Shown here: piece by piece, positions 9,881-19,220 of the stretch
How the letters are laid out: each line of letters opens with the position of its first letter
Position numbering within the stretch: the first letter of the stretch is position 1
From: Paramoeba atlantica
Lineage: Eukaryota > Discosea
NCBI GenBank assembly: GCA_977017575.1
Contig: CDRNVI010000015.1
Location: 494,533 to 558,532 of the forward strand
Length of the DNA stretch: 64,000 nucleotides
Direction: 5' to 3'
The notes under the pieces: model-generated
The model's database searches: none
The model's input: only the letters and a program-made list of their open reading frames with translations
Told to the model about the DNA's origin: nothing
Translations under genes and position numbers: made by a program

Positions 9881-10942
9881 ATGCTTCTACTGAGAAAAAC
9901 CTTGCTCCAAAACCACCAACTAGGAGTCACCCCTATGTGGAAACGGGGACGAACACACAGTGACCTCAAAGACCACAACGGGGTCACTGGATTTCTTTTC
10001 GGTTCTCTACCGGATCGCGTACAAGACTACGCCCGTTTTGCGCTCTCGGAAGGGATGATGCACGAGTACGCGCGCCAGGGATGGGTCGTGAGCCCCCGTC
10101 CCGTGATGTCACGCGCCCAACTCGACATGCTCCTACACGAGATTCGCAACCTGGTCGCCTATGAAGGGGACGAGATGCCTCCCAACAAGGCGCTGTTGTA
10201 TAATTACACTGACATCAACCCACTTGCCTCGCATCAGATTTTTTATAGTACCGGACACTGGCGAGTGCTTCGTTGTCTTCATGATTTAGTTTACCTCCCC
10301 GCACTCACGGCCCCGGCCTCGCAGCTTCTCGGGAACCGTGCAGTTCAGTTTCTCCACGACGAGTTGTTCTGTAAACCCCCTGAGAAGGGAAGTTGTGTAG
10401 TGTGGCACCAGAATGGGGTTCAGTGGAAGAACACGCAGCCGTTGCAACACGTCACCGCTCACCTCGCGTTCGATCAACAGAGTGTGCAGAATGGAGGGCT
10501 CCATGTCGTCTCAGGTTCGCATCTCTGGCGTGCAGTCGAGAACACGATTCCTATGACCGTGAGTAGCGACCCAGACCCGAAAGTTCAAATGGAGGCCGTG
10601 CTCTCGGCACTCTCGGAAGAGGAAACTGCAAAATTTCATGAGAATGTGACATGCCCCAAGGTGCCCAGAGGTCACGCGTTGTTTATGCATCCCCTGCTGC
10701 TGCATGGGTCGCACCCGAATACGAGTGTTCAATGGCGCAGAGCGGGTGCAGTGCATTATTGTGCACAAGGTACGTGTGCGGTGAACACGGGTCCACTGTT
10801 TCAAGGAACGTACGTGATGCGAGGAAGTGAACCTCTGATGGGGAAATTCTATCCGATCGTCTTCGACCCACACAAAATGGCTGGATCGCAAGCCCCCGCT
10901 AGTCCAGCTGGGGCTCCCTCTCTTCCCGCTCCATCTTCTTGA
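9881..10942 (+). CDS. Phytanoyl-CoA dioxygenase (PhyH)-family protein, iron site altered
   Basis: The 353-aa protein belongs to the PhyH/PHYHD1-like group of Fe(II)/2-oxoglutarate oxygenases. Core signatures are VWHQNGVQW near residue 174, NGGLHVVSGSHLW near 205, and LFMHPLLLHGSHPNTS near 265 with the distal His near 275 and a 2OG-type Arg near 286. In active members the first motif is HxD; here it reads H176-Q-N178, so the metal-binding Asp is Asn. The protein may therefore be non-catalytic or have altered chemistry. A basic N-terminus and a second Met near 19 leave the exact start and targeting open. GC-rich relative to its spacers. Confidence 0.85.
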   Translation: MLLLRKTLLQNHQLGVTPMWKRGRTHSDLKDHNGVTGFLFGSLPDRVQDYARFALSEGMMHEYARQGWVVSPRPVMSRAQLDMLLHEIRNLVAYEGDEMPPNKALLYNYTDINPLASHQIFYSTGHWRVLRCLHDLVYLPALTAPASQLLGNRAVQFLHDELFCKPPEKGSCVVWHQNGVQWKNTQPLQHVTAHLAFDQQSVQNGGLHVVSGSHLWRAVENTIPMTVSSDPDPKVQMEAVLSALSEEETAKFHENVTCPKVPRGHALFMHPLLLHGSHPNTSVQWRRAGAVHYCAQGTCAVNTGPLFQGTYVMRGSEPLMGKFYPIVFDPHKMAGSQAPASPAGAPSLPAPSS

Positions 10943-11226
10943 GTTTCCTTTTTTAGAATGGTTATGGAGTTAGCTAGATAACTTTTCACGTGAGAATTGT
11001 AAACGCGTATTGTTCCCGTATTCATTTTGGTGTAAATCTTTACATGTATGTTATGGGGCTCTAAATTTATACATGTCCAGTTGACTTATAGTACTTGCAG
11101 TTGACATACTGCAACGTAGCGAAACATGTTCTTAAAACTCGAATTGGTATAAGCAGATTAAAATGAATAAGAACCATACAAAAGCAAAGTACGCTCTTTC
11201 ATTATGTACATGAGAATGTTCTAAAA
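10943..11226. other. Spacer, no gene seen
   Basis: AT-rich, with ACATGT palindromes near 11044 and 11072. Confidence 0.4.
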
Positions 11227-11427
11227 ATGTGGTGGTCCGACATCTCCCAAAAATCAGTATGGAGCACTTGGAACCGATCTGAATGGGTTTGTTACGGAAG
11301 TGCGTTCGCATTTTCTAATGTGAGCATGATCTTAGCCGGCTATTTTAATCGGAAATCCCAGAGCATTGATTTCGAAGATAGAGTGACATCTCGCCTGCAT
11401 GAAATCTCGCCTGCATTGAAAGATTGA
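11227..11427 (+). CDS. Possible small membrane protein (66 aa)
   Basis: A complete ATG-to-TGA frame with one plausible membrane segment (YGSAFAFSNVSMILAGYF) and a Trp-rich start. It sits alone in a 1.2-kb spacer on the coding strand. There is no family recognition, so it could be a chance frame. The rest of this spacer to 12168 shows no supportable gene; pyrimidine-rich sequence before 12169 is likely the ligase leader. Confidence 0.3.
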   Translation: MWWSDISQKSVWSTWNRSEWVCYGSAFAFSNVSMILAGYFNRKSQSIDFEDRVTSRLHEISPALKD

Positions 11428-12168
11428 AAATAGATTCTAGTTAAAGAAATGCTTTAAAAAAATCTACTGTTCCACGAAACTTGTTTTGAGTGAGTCCGGG
11501 GAACGTATTTTCTTCTGTATTATGTAGTACGTACAAACGTGTATTAGAGACGACACCGGGATTACAGAATCGACAACATCTTGTCGGATTTCTTGTACAG
11601 TGTGCCGTGCGTTTAAAAAAAAGTTTTTAATTCTGCTAGAGATCTGAAGCTCGTTTTCATGACCCTGCATGCCACCATAGCCTGGTAAACATGGTTATTT
11701 GCTTGTATGTTAGCTCGGCGATGGTGTTCACAGAGTAGAAGTCCTTCTTCACGCTTCGCTCATACGAGAGGTACTAACGGTGCTTCAGAACTTGATTGAC
11801 GTGGACTAGTTATTGCGTTGGGTTATGTAGACACTTAAATTCTGCCTTGATTCAACAAATAAATAAAACAGTGAACAAACATTTTTGAAGCTTGTATGTG
11901 TTAACCACTTCATTCTCCCGCACGAATTCGCGCGCAACTACCCTTTTTTCACCCCCTACCTAATAGTAGTAACTCTACTCCCTATTTGCCTATTCCTAAT
12001 TATCCTTTTTGACGGAGCCTTGAGTATGAGGCGTCGCGAAGTTTTTCGTTTTTTTACCCTTATTGTAAATCTCTATTGTTGTGCCCTATGCCTTACAAGC
12101 AGTTCACATTCTATTCTATACTATCGTCTTTGTTTTTCTCACCCTTATTACCTCCTTAAAAACGATTC
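11428..12168. other. Spacer with ligase leader
   Basis: No supportable gene. From about 11,930 it becomes pyrimidine-rich. Candidate acceptor AGs are at 12098-12099 and 12101-12102, upstream of the ligase ATG. Confidence 0.45.
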
Positions 12169-14175
12169 ATGTCTGGTGGTGAGATTGATGAGGAATTTTC
12201 TGGTATATTCGCGGGATCCACCTCGATGGCCAAACTTATACTCAAGTCCAGTTATGATGTACAAAAGGTAACGTCGAGTTGGCCGGATGGCAACAGTGTC
12301 CCGTATGCTTTCCTGTGCGATGCGTTTGCTGATGTTTCCAACGTCAGTGCCCGTCTGGAGTGTATACTTAGAATGGCTCACTGTTTTCATGCTATTTTAC
12401 ACCGCTCACCCGACAGTCTACGAGAGGCAGTGTACCTGACGCTGAATAAGCTAGCACCTGACCAGGAAGGCTTGGAACTAGGTGTTGGTGATGCAATACT
12501 AACAAAGGCAGTGGCGGACGGGTGCTGTAGAACAGTGGCTTATATAAAAGAGCAATACCAGAAGACAGGCGACCTTGCCGAAGTAGCTCAAACGTCAAAG
12601 CAAGGTCAAAAAATGTTGATGCAGCCGAAACCTTTGACAGTGGCTCGCGTTTTTTCTTCACTCAAGTACATTGCAACGGCTTCTGGAAAAGATGCTCAAA
12701 AGCAACGAAGCGAGCGCATAACACTACTCTTGCGTGAGGCAAAAGGAGTTGAAGTTAATTTCATAGTCCGTGCTTTGCAGGGGAAAATGCGAATGGGACT
12801 TGCAGAGCTTTCTGTGCTTGTGGCCCTTTCCTATGCGTTTTTCTTTCACTTTTTCCCGGAATATACGTCGTTTGGGGCGGAGGCTCTTCAAGCGCGGCTC
12901 AATGCAGTGGCGGAAGGCTTGCGTCGTGCTTACCACGATGTTCCCTCTCTAGATGTGATTCTCCCTCGACTTTTACAAGAGGGATTGGCGGCTCTACAAC
13001 CTGGTTCCATATCCATAACTCCAGGCGTGGCCGTAAAACCAATGCTAGCACACCCAACAAATGGCATTAGCACCATTTTCGAGCGTTTAGAAGGTAAAGC
13101 GTTCACATGCGAATACAAATATGATGGGGAAAGAGCTCAACTTCATTTTGTTCGGAACTCTGTGGATAATTCTCCCGTTATGCATATCTTCAGCCGCAAT
13201 TTGGAAAACAACACCTCGAAATATCCCGATATCATACAGCTTCTCCCAACCTGCGTCTCAAAAGAAGTTAACTCTTTTATAATAGACAGTGAGGTTGTTG
13301 CTGTAGATGTTAAAACGGGAGATTTAAAAAGCTTTCAGGTCCTGCAGCATAGAGCGAGAAAGGACGTTAAGCAAAGTGACATAATTATACCCGTGTGTGT
13401 GTTTGCCTTTGATCTACTGTATCTCAACGGTGAACCTCTTCTACATCTTTCATTAGCAGAGAGACGTGAAAATTTGTTTGCTTCTAAATTGTTCGAAGAA
13501 CATTTGCCTGAATTTCGTTTTGTGCAGCACGAAGATTGTCATACAACCGAAGCAGTTGAAACTTTCTTTCAAAAAGCGCTTGATGATGGATGTGAAGGTT
13601 TAATGATTAAGACTTTGACAAAGAACGCGGAATACGTCCCGAGCAAGCGCAGTCATTCTTGGTTAAAATTAAAGAAAGACTATTTAGAGGGCATGGTAGA
13701 TACTATGGATTTAATACCGATTGGTGCTTATTTCGGGAAGGGAAAGCGGGCAGGAGTTTTTGGTGGGTTCCTTTTGGCCTGTTATGACAAGGAAACCGAG
13801 CACATGCAGACTGCATGCAAATTGGGGACGGGATTTTCAGATACTGAATTGGAAAATTTAACGGAACAGCTAAAAGAATACGTCATCGATGTTCCTCGTC
13901 CATATTACCAATATGACGAGAAGGACGAGCCAGATGCATGGGTAGCTGATCATATGGTTTGGGAAATTAAGGCAGCAGACCTTTCTATATCACCGCGACA
14001 TTATGCTGCCTATGATAAAGTTGCTGACGGCAAAGGTATTGCTTTGCGCTTTCCTCGGTTTATTAAAGTGCGTGAAGACAAGGGACCTTCCGACGCTACT
14101 GATTCCGTACAAATTGCCAGTATGTACAGAGCACAAAACCTAGCTATGGTGCGATCCCCCGCAGAGCCGGAATAG
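12169..14175 (+). CDS. LIG1: DNA ligase I (ATP-dependent)
   Basis: Replicative ligase that seals Okazaki fragments. At 668 aa it has the DNA-binding domain (about 20-270), the adenylation domain with motif I CEYKYDGERAQ (AMP-accepting Lys about 317), FSRNLENNTSKYPD, IDSEVVAVD near 370, EGLMIKTL near 480 and motif V WLKLKKDYLEG near 498, then an OB domain. All nucleotidyltransferase motifs look intact. The non-catalytic N-terminus is short (about 20 residues), so the long PCNA-binding extension of animal LIG1 is lacking. Its stop is 42 bases from the left inverted repeat of a DNA transposon. Confidence 0.95.
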   Translation: MSGGEIDEEFSGIFAGSTSMAKLILKSSYDVQKVTSSWPDGNSVPYAFLCDAFADVSNVSARLECILRMAHCFHAILHRSPDSLREAVYLTLNKLAPDQEGLELGVGDAILTKAVADGCCRTVAYIKEQYQKTGDLAEVAQTSKQGQKMLMQPKPLTVARVFSSLKYIATASGKDAQKQRSERITLLLREAKGVEVNFIVRALQGKMRMGLAELSVLVALSYAFFFHFFPEYTSFGAEALQARLNAVAEGLRRAYHDVPSLDVILPRLLQEGLAALQPGSISITPGVAVKPMLAHPTNGISTIFERLEGKAFTCEYKYDGERAQLHFVRNSVDNSPVMHIFSRNLENNTSKYPDIIQLLPTCVSKEVNSFIIDSEVVAVDVKTGDLKSFQVLQHRARKDVKQSDIIIPVCVFAFDLLYLNGEPLLHLSLAERRENLFASKLFEEHLPEFRFVQHEDCHTTEAVETFFQKALDDGCEGLMIKTLTKNAEYVPSKRSHSWLKLKKDYLEGMVDTMDLIPIGAYFGKGKRAGVFGGFLLACYDKETEHMQTACKLGTGFSDTELENLTEQLKEYVIDVPRPYYQYDEKDEPDAWVADHMVWEIKAADLSISPRHYAAYDKVADGKGIALRFPRFIKVREDKGPSDATDSVQIASMYRAQNLAMVRSPAEPE

Positions 14176-14216
14176 GGGCGAGAATATAAGTATATAAGAA
14201 AGTAGGGGCAATGGGA

Positions 14217-15460
14217 ACTTATATTGTACCCAAAATTTGGGTTTTTCATTTTTTTTGTATTTTGTCGCATCTTTTTGCTAATGTTTATTTTTTGGCTCTG
14301 TACATCTATCCTACATATTTTTGTCCAATATGTGCTCGTGTTCCGATCTTCGGTGCATTCTCCGATGGAAGCATGATGGAGATATCCCTGATAATTTTGT
14401 GTCTTTCCTGGTATCTCATGGAATAATGCGACAAGATAAATGCCCTACACATAAATTGCCTGGCACTCCTCACAAGTCGAATCCCTCATTGTCCATTTGC
14501 TGGCGCAGAAATTGTGGTGCTAAATGCAGGAAACGCCTTACTAGGCTCGCACCTTTTTTTTCTTCGAAACAAAAAAAGCCTGAAATGAAATTCATGCTTT
14601 GGATCAAACTTTGTCAACGGGTCGAAATGGCAATTCTGGCCTCACAGTGTAAGGTAGCCCGACGTACTGTTTTCAAATGGAAAAAACAACTTCTGCTATG
14701 GATTCATAAGGCCGTACTGAAACGCAACGAGGAAATCAAGTTCTCTAGGTGCGCAGTTGATGAAACCTATCTCTTTCCACGGAAGTATCATCGGAGATGC
14801 CGAGTGAGAAAAAGATCTTTTTACATATTACTGGGACAATTACCCAGCTACAATTACTGGGATCTAAAGAGATGGTAGTTGTGGCCGTACTATACGGAAG
14901 AGCGTTGAAAAAAGGGACAGGACTACTTGATAAAATTTTGTGAAAAAGCACACAGTGGACAGCTACCGCACGATCTTAAACACAGATGCTTGGCGGGCGT
15001 ACCGTGGATTAAATGCCGTAAGAGATCATCGAGTCGTGAACCATAGCACAAAAGGTAAATATCGTTTTGTTACAAAAGAGGGAATACATACAAACAATGC
15101 CGAGCCGTGCCACTCTTCTGTAAAGAGGGGAATACGAAAGCAAGGAAGACTCTCAATGCATCCGCATAAGGCTGATGAAATTGTTGCATTGCACACGCTG
15201 TTTTTTAAGAACGCAAACTGGCAAGAACGCTTCCGCGCTCTTTTGTTGGCTCTGAAGTCCGTAAAAGATGAAGTGGAAAGGGAAGAAGTAGAAAGGGACC
15301 AAGACAACGACAATGAAGAGACAGAAGATGACTCTGAATAAGAGAGTGAAGATTGGGGTGTGATTCAAGGTTTGTTGATTTGATTTGAATGCTAAGATAG
15401 ACGAAAAGGGGGTAAAAAGTGGAAAAAGCAGTAAAAAAATCATATGGGTACAATATAAGT
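14217..15460 (+). mobile_element. Merlin/IS1595-type DNA transposon, decayed
   Basis: 16-bp perfect inverted repeats (ACTTATATTGTACCCA at 14217-14232; its complement at 15445-15460) bracket a transposase split over frames, with the T-rich subterminal sequence also roughly mirrored. I could not find the 8-9-bp target-site duplication expected of Merlin. Size about 1.24 kb. It fills the spacer between ligase I and the SPF45-like gene, in gene orientation. Confidence 0.7.
14321..15341 (+). pseudogene. Merlin/IS1595-like transposase, frame-disrupted
   Basis: Two frames carry the parts. 14321-14878 holds an N-terminal region with CxxH/C pairs and a helix-turn-helix-like stretch (MAILASQCKVARRTVFKW), then CAVDETYLFPRKY with the first catalytic Asp. 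14940-15341 holds LNTDAWRAYRGL (second Asp) and GIHTNNAEPCHSSVKRGIR (third acidic/Asn site), with an acidic tail. The bases between (about 14,840-14,930) encode a VVVAVLYGRALKKGTG stretch in another frame, so at least one frameshift separates the halves. This order of motifs is that of ISXO2/IS1595 and eukaryotic Merlin transposases. Confidence 0.75.
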
Positions 15461-15679
15461 AGTCTGTAGCCGAAAGTAGCATATTCTTGTTGCCAGTGAA
15501 GCACAAAATCGATAATGTTATTACGAACACGATGAATGAATAACGTCATCTTGTAACTCAAAATAACAATGATCAGCTAAAAACAGCTAAAATTTTCAAC
15601 AATTCAGTGTACTTTACTCCTTGTACTTTAGTGTGCTTTACTCAGTGTATTTTACTCATTATACGTTTCGGTATCCTTA

Positions 15680-16519
15680 ATGCTCTACTATGATCCAAGA
15701 AAGCCTTCGCACTACGAAGAGAAGCTTCAATATCAAGAACAAAGCTCTCCGTTCCTAATAACTGATGGCGTGTTGCAAACACAACTCAACACTCCGGAAA
15801 ACGCTTACAGACGTCGCTTAGAGCTTACTCGGGTGGTAAACCCAAACAGCAAGGCTCTTGAACGTGCTGAACTAGAACTGGCCAAGGAACGTTCCCTGCT
15901 ACGCACCGTACACGGGAGCAATCGTCATAACATCGGGGCTCGTTTGCTATCTAAAATGGGATTCTCTGGTGAGGGTGGACTTGGAAAGCGTGGAGAAGGC
16001 ATCAGTACTCCCCTTGTTCACAAACTTTGGGAAGGATGTGGCCACCAAGATAACGCTCGTGGTCTTGGTGCAAAGTCGGGTCATATGGCGAATCAAGAAG
16101 GCGTTCCTACTAAGAAGACTCTCAGAGGGCACACACTAATTAGTACTGCTCCAGAGTCGCAGCAAGTGCAAAATCTTTATCGCACGTTGAAGAAAAGTCC
16201 CAGTAGGATTCTTAGTATAGCAGGTGTACTGCATCGTTCAGATGGCCAAGATGTACATGAAGTAGTACTGCGCACTGAAATAGAAAAGGAGTTTTTAAAG
16301 TACGGAAAACTAGAATCTATTTCTTTTATTAGTAATCAGAACGCGGAACTAGATACCCCAGGCGATGAAATTTTTCTTTTTATTGAGTACTTGAATATGA
16401 GTAGTGCCATAAAGGCTGCGGAAGCCTTGGAAGGTAAGCTAATCCTGGGCAAGAAGCCACACCTCACATTTTATGATGAAAATTTATACAATAGAAGAGA
16501 GTTTAACATCCTTAAATAA
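15680..16519 (+). CDS. RBM17: SPF45/RBM17-like G-patch and UHM protein
   Basis: The 279-aa protein has a G-patch (IGARLLSKMGFSGEGGLGKR, about 86-125) and a C-terminal RRM-like U2AF-homology motif (about 175-270) ending YDENLYNRREFNI, comparable with the FYNLDKFR end of SPF45. The N-terminus has YDPxxPxxYE and a later KALERAELELAKERS helix. SPF45 takes part in 3' splice-site recognition in cis-splicing organisms. In an intronless, trans-splicing genome a role at spliced-leader acceptor sites is an attractive inference. ATG 15680 is the first in frame. Confidence 0.85.
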   Translation: MLYYDPRKPSHYEEKLQYQEQSSPFLITDGVLQTQLNTPENAYRRRLELTRVVNPNSKALERAELELAKERSLLRTVHGSNRHNIGARLLSKMGFSGEGGLGKRGEGISTPLVHKLWEGCGHQDNARGLGAKSGHMANQEGVPTKKTLRGHTLISTAPESQQVQNLYRTLKKSPSRILSIAGVLHRSDGQDVHEVVLRTEIEKEFLKYGKLESISFISNQNAELDTPGDEIFLFIEYLNMSSAIKAAEALEGKLILGKKPHLTFYDENLYNRREFNILK

Positions 16520-16635
16520 TTGTTTACCTAAATTAAAGTCCTCTCCTAAGTATGTGTTGGGTGTTGATCACTAAATGAAATACAAAACTAAATACTCACA
16601 ATAGATTATTTTATTTTTTTCATTAACAACAAAGA

Positions 16636-17214
16636 ATGGCGACGGTTGAGGTTTTGCCTGATGAATTAGATCAGGTACACATTAATGAAGGATCTGCTTC
16701 GGAAGACGAAGTTCCGGAACTAGAAGAAATACACGTGGATCAAAACACTGCAGGATCGCCTGAGCGCAACGTTAAACAAAACCGAAGCCAACGTCGATAT
16801 GCTAAAGTTATGGGAAAAATGGGGATGAAACCGGAAGGTGGAATTACTCGAGTAACCATTCGTAAAGCGAAAAACATTACATTTGCCATTTCACAACCCG
16901 AAGTTTACAAGTATCCCGGAACAGACGCCTACATCGTTTTTGGTGAGGCTGCCATAGAGGATCGCCTTCATGATGCACAAAAGGCGGCCGTGCGACAATT
17001 CACCCAGGCCGCCGGCATGGGCATGCACGGCAGCCCCACCGATGGTCTGCCGGTTGAGGAAGAGGAGGATGGCGACATCAGCGCCGAAGGCATAGATGAG
17101 AAGGATATTGAGCTCGTAATGGCGCAAGCTGCTGTGACTCGAAACAAATCCATTCGAGCGCTTCGTGCTAACGACGGTGACATTGTAAACACTATCATGT
17201 CGCTTACAATGTAG
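16636..17214 (+). CDS. NACA: Nascent polypeptide-associated complex subunit alpha
   Basis: A 192-aa ribosome-associated chaperone subunit that binds emerging chains as a NAC alpha/beta heterodimer. An acidic N-terminus is followed by the NAC domain (NRSQRRYAKVMGKMGMKPE through TDAYIVFGEAAIED, about 48-115) and a C-terminal UBA domain (about 153-192: EKDIELVMAQAAVTRNKSI, ending IVNTIMSLTM). Length and domain order match the family. A short GC-rich, Gly/Met-rich linker (about 17,000-17,080) joins the domains. The leader has a T tract and AG at 16633-16634, almost touching the ATG. Confidence 0.95.
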   Translation: MATVEVLPDELDQVHINEGSASEDEVPELEEIHVDQNTAGSPERNVKQNRSQRRYAKVMGKMGMKPEGGITRVTIRKAKNITFAISQPEVYKYPGTDAYIVFGEAAIEDRLHDAQKAAVRQFTQAAGMGMHGSPTDGLPVEEEEDGDISAEGIDEKDIELVMAQAAVTRNKSIRALRANDGDIVNTIMSLTM

Positions 17215-17637
17215 CGCTTCAAGCATTTTTTTGTTATTTCGGTCTACAGGATTTCTCAAGCTTTCAAATCATTAGTTTGCCAATATTTTCTCATCCTAAA
17301 TTTCCATTATTAACAAGATATTAACCAAATTATTTATGGGCGTGACAATATTGTAATTATGGAAATAGCATATTTTCTCTACTGTATATCGATTATGCAT
17401 GTGGTACACGCAGCCCCGTCCATTTCTCAGAGGCTTCTAATATAGAATATAGGCTTCTAGTATAGAATATTTCGACGTGCAAGCGTTCTCTCAATAAATT
17501 ATACTCGCGTTAAACAATTCCTTGGCTCTAGTGATTCTGAGGAATCTCTATTTTAGAGTCCTCCACAGCAAACATAACGCAAAATATATTTTTATCTTTT
17601 TTGGGACAACGTTTACCATTTCCATAAAGTGCTAATC
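17215..17637. other. Spacer with a short tandem duplication
   Basis: AT-rich. An approximately 20-bp unit (AGGCTTCTARTATAGAATAT) occurs twice in tandem near 17430-17469. No gene seen. Confidence 0.5.
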
Positions 17638-18861
17638 ATGCCTGAAAGTACATTCATGTGTATTGACACCTCAGAGTACTCCCGCAACAGTGATCACGAC
17701 AATAGCAGCCGGCTGGATGGCGTTATCGATGCAGCAAATCTTCTTTCTGGGGCGAAATTACATTCGAATCCTGAAAACACAATTGGGTTTCTAACTATGG
17801 GAGGTGAGCACTGCGAGGTTCGTGAATCGCTCACTAATGATGTGGATCGCATGCTAGCATCCCTGTCACGCGTTTCTACTTCAGGATTACTTCACCTTGT
17901 CGAGGGATTGCGAATCGGTTGTCTTGCGTTGGCGCATCGAGGAGGAACGCGTCGAAGCAAAAGGTTGGTGGTCTTTGTGTGCTCTCCAGTGTCGATTCAG
18001 GAAGATCTCGTAATGCGTTTAGGAAAAAAGCTGCGGAAGGAGGAAATTGCACTTGATCTTGTAAATATAGGGAACGAGAACAATATTTCTTTACTTTCTA
18101 ATCTTGTACAACACGTCTCAAAGGAGAATAATAGTCACTTTTTGCACGTTCCTGCTCCTGAAAATATTTCAGGAAGCTTTACAAATTCAGAAGTTTTCCC
18201 ACTTAGCGGGGGTGCTTCTATGCAAATTGACGAAAGTATCGGTGGTGTAGATCCTAACGTAGATCCAGAACTGGCCATGGTTTTGCGTATGTCGGCAGAG
18301 GAAGAGCGCAAGAGACAAGACAATTTACTACAGTGTAAGAGCGAGAAAGGAGAACCTTCGAAAGAGACTAATTATGTCGCAGAGCAAGAATCGAATTTAT
18401 CTTATTCTCGCGTGGATAGCTCTTCGCCGCCTTTTGTTCCCACGACGGAAGACGAGGACTTAGAACTTGCACTCCAACTTTCTCGTGAGCTTGAGGCCCT
18501 TCGCAGCTCTTCAGAAAATAATGAATCAGGTAATAGCAAACAGGCAGAATCTTCTGAAAAGGACTTCATGGAAGTCGATACGGCCAATAACGACGAAAGC
18601 AACGTTCTACATGGAGCTTTAAGCACTCCAGACAATGTTGAGCGCACGAAAACAACTTCCAATTTAGAATGTCTTTCACTAAAGCATGAAATGAAAGAGG
18701 TGGAAAAAAATGACTCTAAGAAGCAATCGCCTTTTGAAGCAGACAAACTTTTTGACGAAATAGTATCAGAAGAAGGCTTTTTGTCCGCAGCAGCGCAGGC
18801 AGCCGGTATTAACTTATCCACGGACAGTAAGGCGGAGAACACTGAAAACCCCTCACAATAG
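17638..18861 (+). CDS. RPN10: 26S proteasome subunit Rpn10 (ubiquitin receptor)
   Basis: Rpn10 sits at the lid/base junction of the 19S particle and captures polyubiquitin. The 407-aa protein has an N-terminal VWA domain (about 1-185; FMCIDTSEYSRN, LSGAKLHSNPENTIGFLTM, RLVVFVCSPV) and two ubiquitin-interacting motifs: PELAMVLRMSAEEERKR near 209 and EDLELALQLSRELEAL near 273. A low-complexity acidic tail follows. The upstream GTG at 17629 lies in frame, but ATG 17638 gives the canonical MPESTFMCIDTSEY start. Confidence 0.93.
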   Translation: MPESTFMCIDTSEYSRNSDHDNSSRLDGVIDAANLLSGAKLHSNPENTIGFLTMGGEHCEVRESLTNDVDRMLASLSRVSTSGLLHLVEGLRIGCLALAHRGGTRRSKRLVVFVCSPVSIQEDLVMRLGKKLRKEEIALDLVNIGNENNISLLSNLVQHVSKENNSHFLHVPAPENISGSFTNSEVFPLSGGASMQIDESIGGVDPNVDPELAMVLRMSAEEERKRQDNLLQCKSEKGEPSKETNYVAEQESNLSYSRVDSSSPPFVPTTEDEDLELALQLSRELEALRSSSENNESGNSKQAESSEKDFMEVDTANNDESNVLHGALSTPDNVERTKTTSNLECLSLKHEMKEVEKNDSKKQSPFEADKLFDEIVSEEGFLSAAAQAAGINLSTDSKAENTENPSQ

Positions 18862-19220
18862 GATACGAAAACATGCTGAAAGTTGCGCAATATACTTGAA
18901 TGCTTCACCTATATTGTATTTGTCCTATATCATTTTTATCGTAATTGCTTTTTTGCGGAGTATATTATTAGCCTTAAATATACATTGTACCTTAAATTGT
19001 AAGGTATAATATTGAATATTTTACTCTCAAAAGGGGGCATTTTACTTCATATTCTTAGAAGTCTTTTAAGTAGGAACAGTTGCAAGGCAGAATAAAAAAG
19101 GATAAAAAGTGTAGCAATTGAAAGAAGGCAATTAAATTCATCCTTAATTTTGACATCTTCCAAAGATACTACTATTGATTGTTGAAATATTTATATCGCA
19201 TGCCTTGATTGGCTGCCAAA
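18862..19220. other. Spacer, no gene seen
   Basis: AT-rich sequence with no recognisable feature. Confidence 0.5.

Noticed and set aside
11885-12271. 128-codon + frame before DNA ligase I
   Set aside because: Phe/Leu/Tyr-rich because it reads a pyrimidine-rich leader, starts at a non-ATG codon and overlaps the ligase start in another frame.
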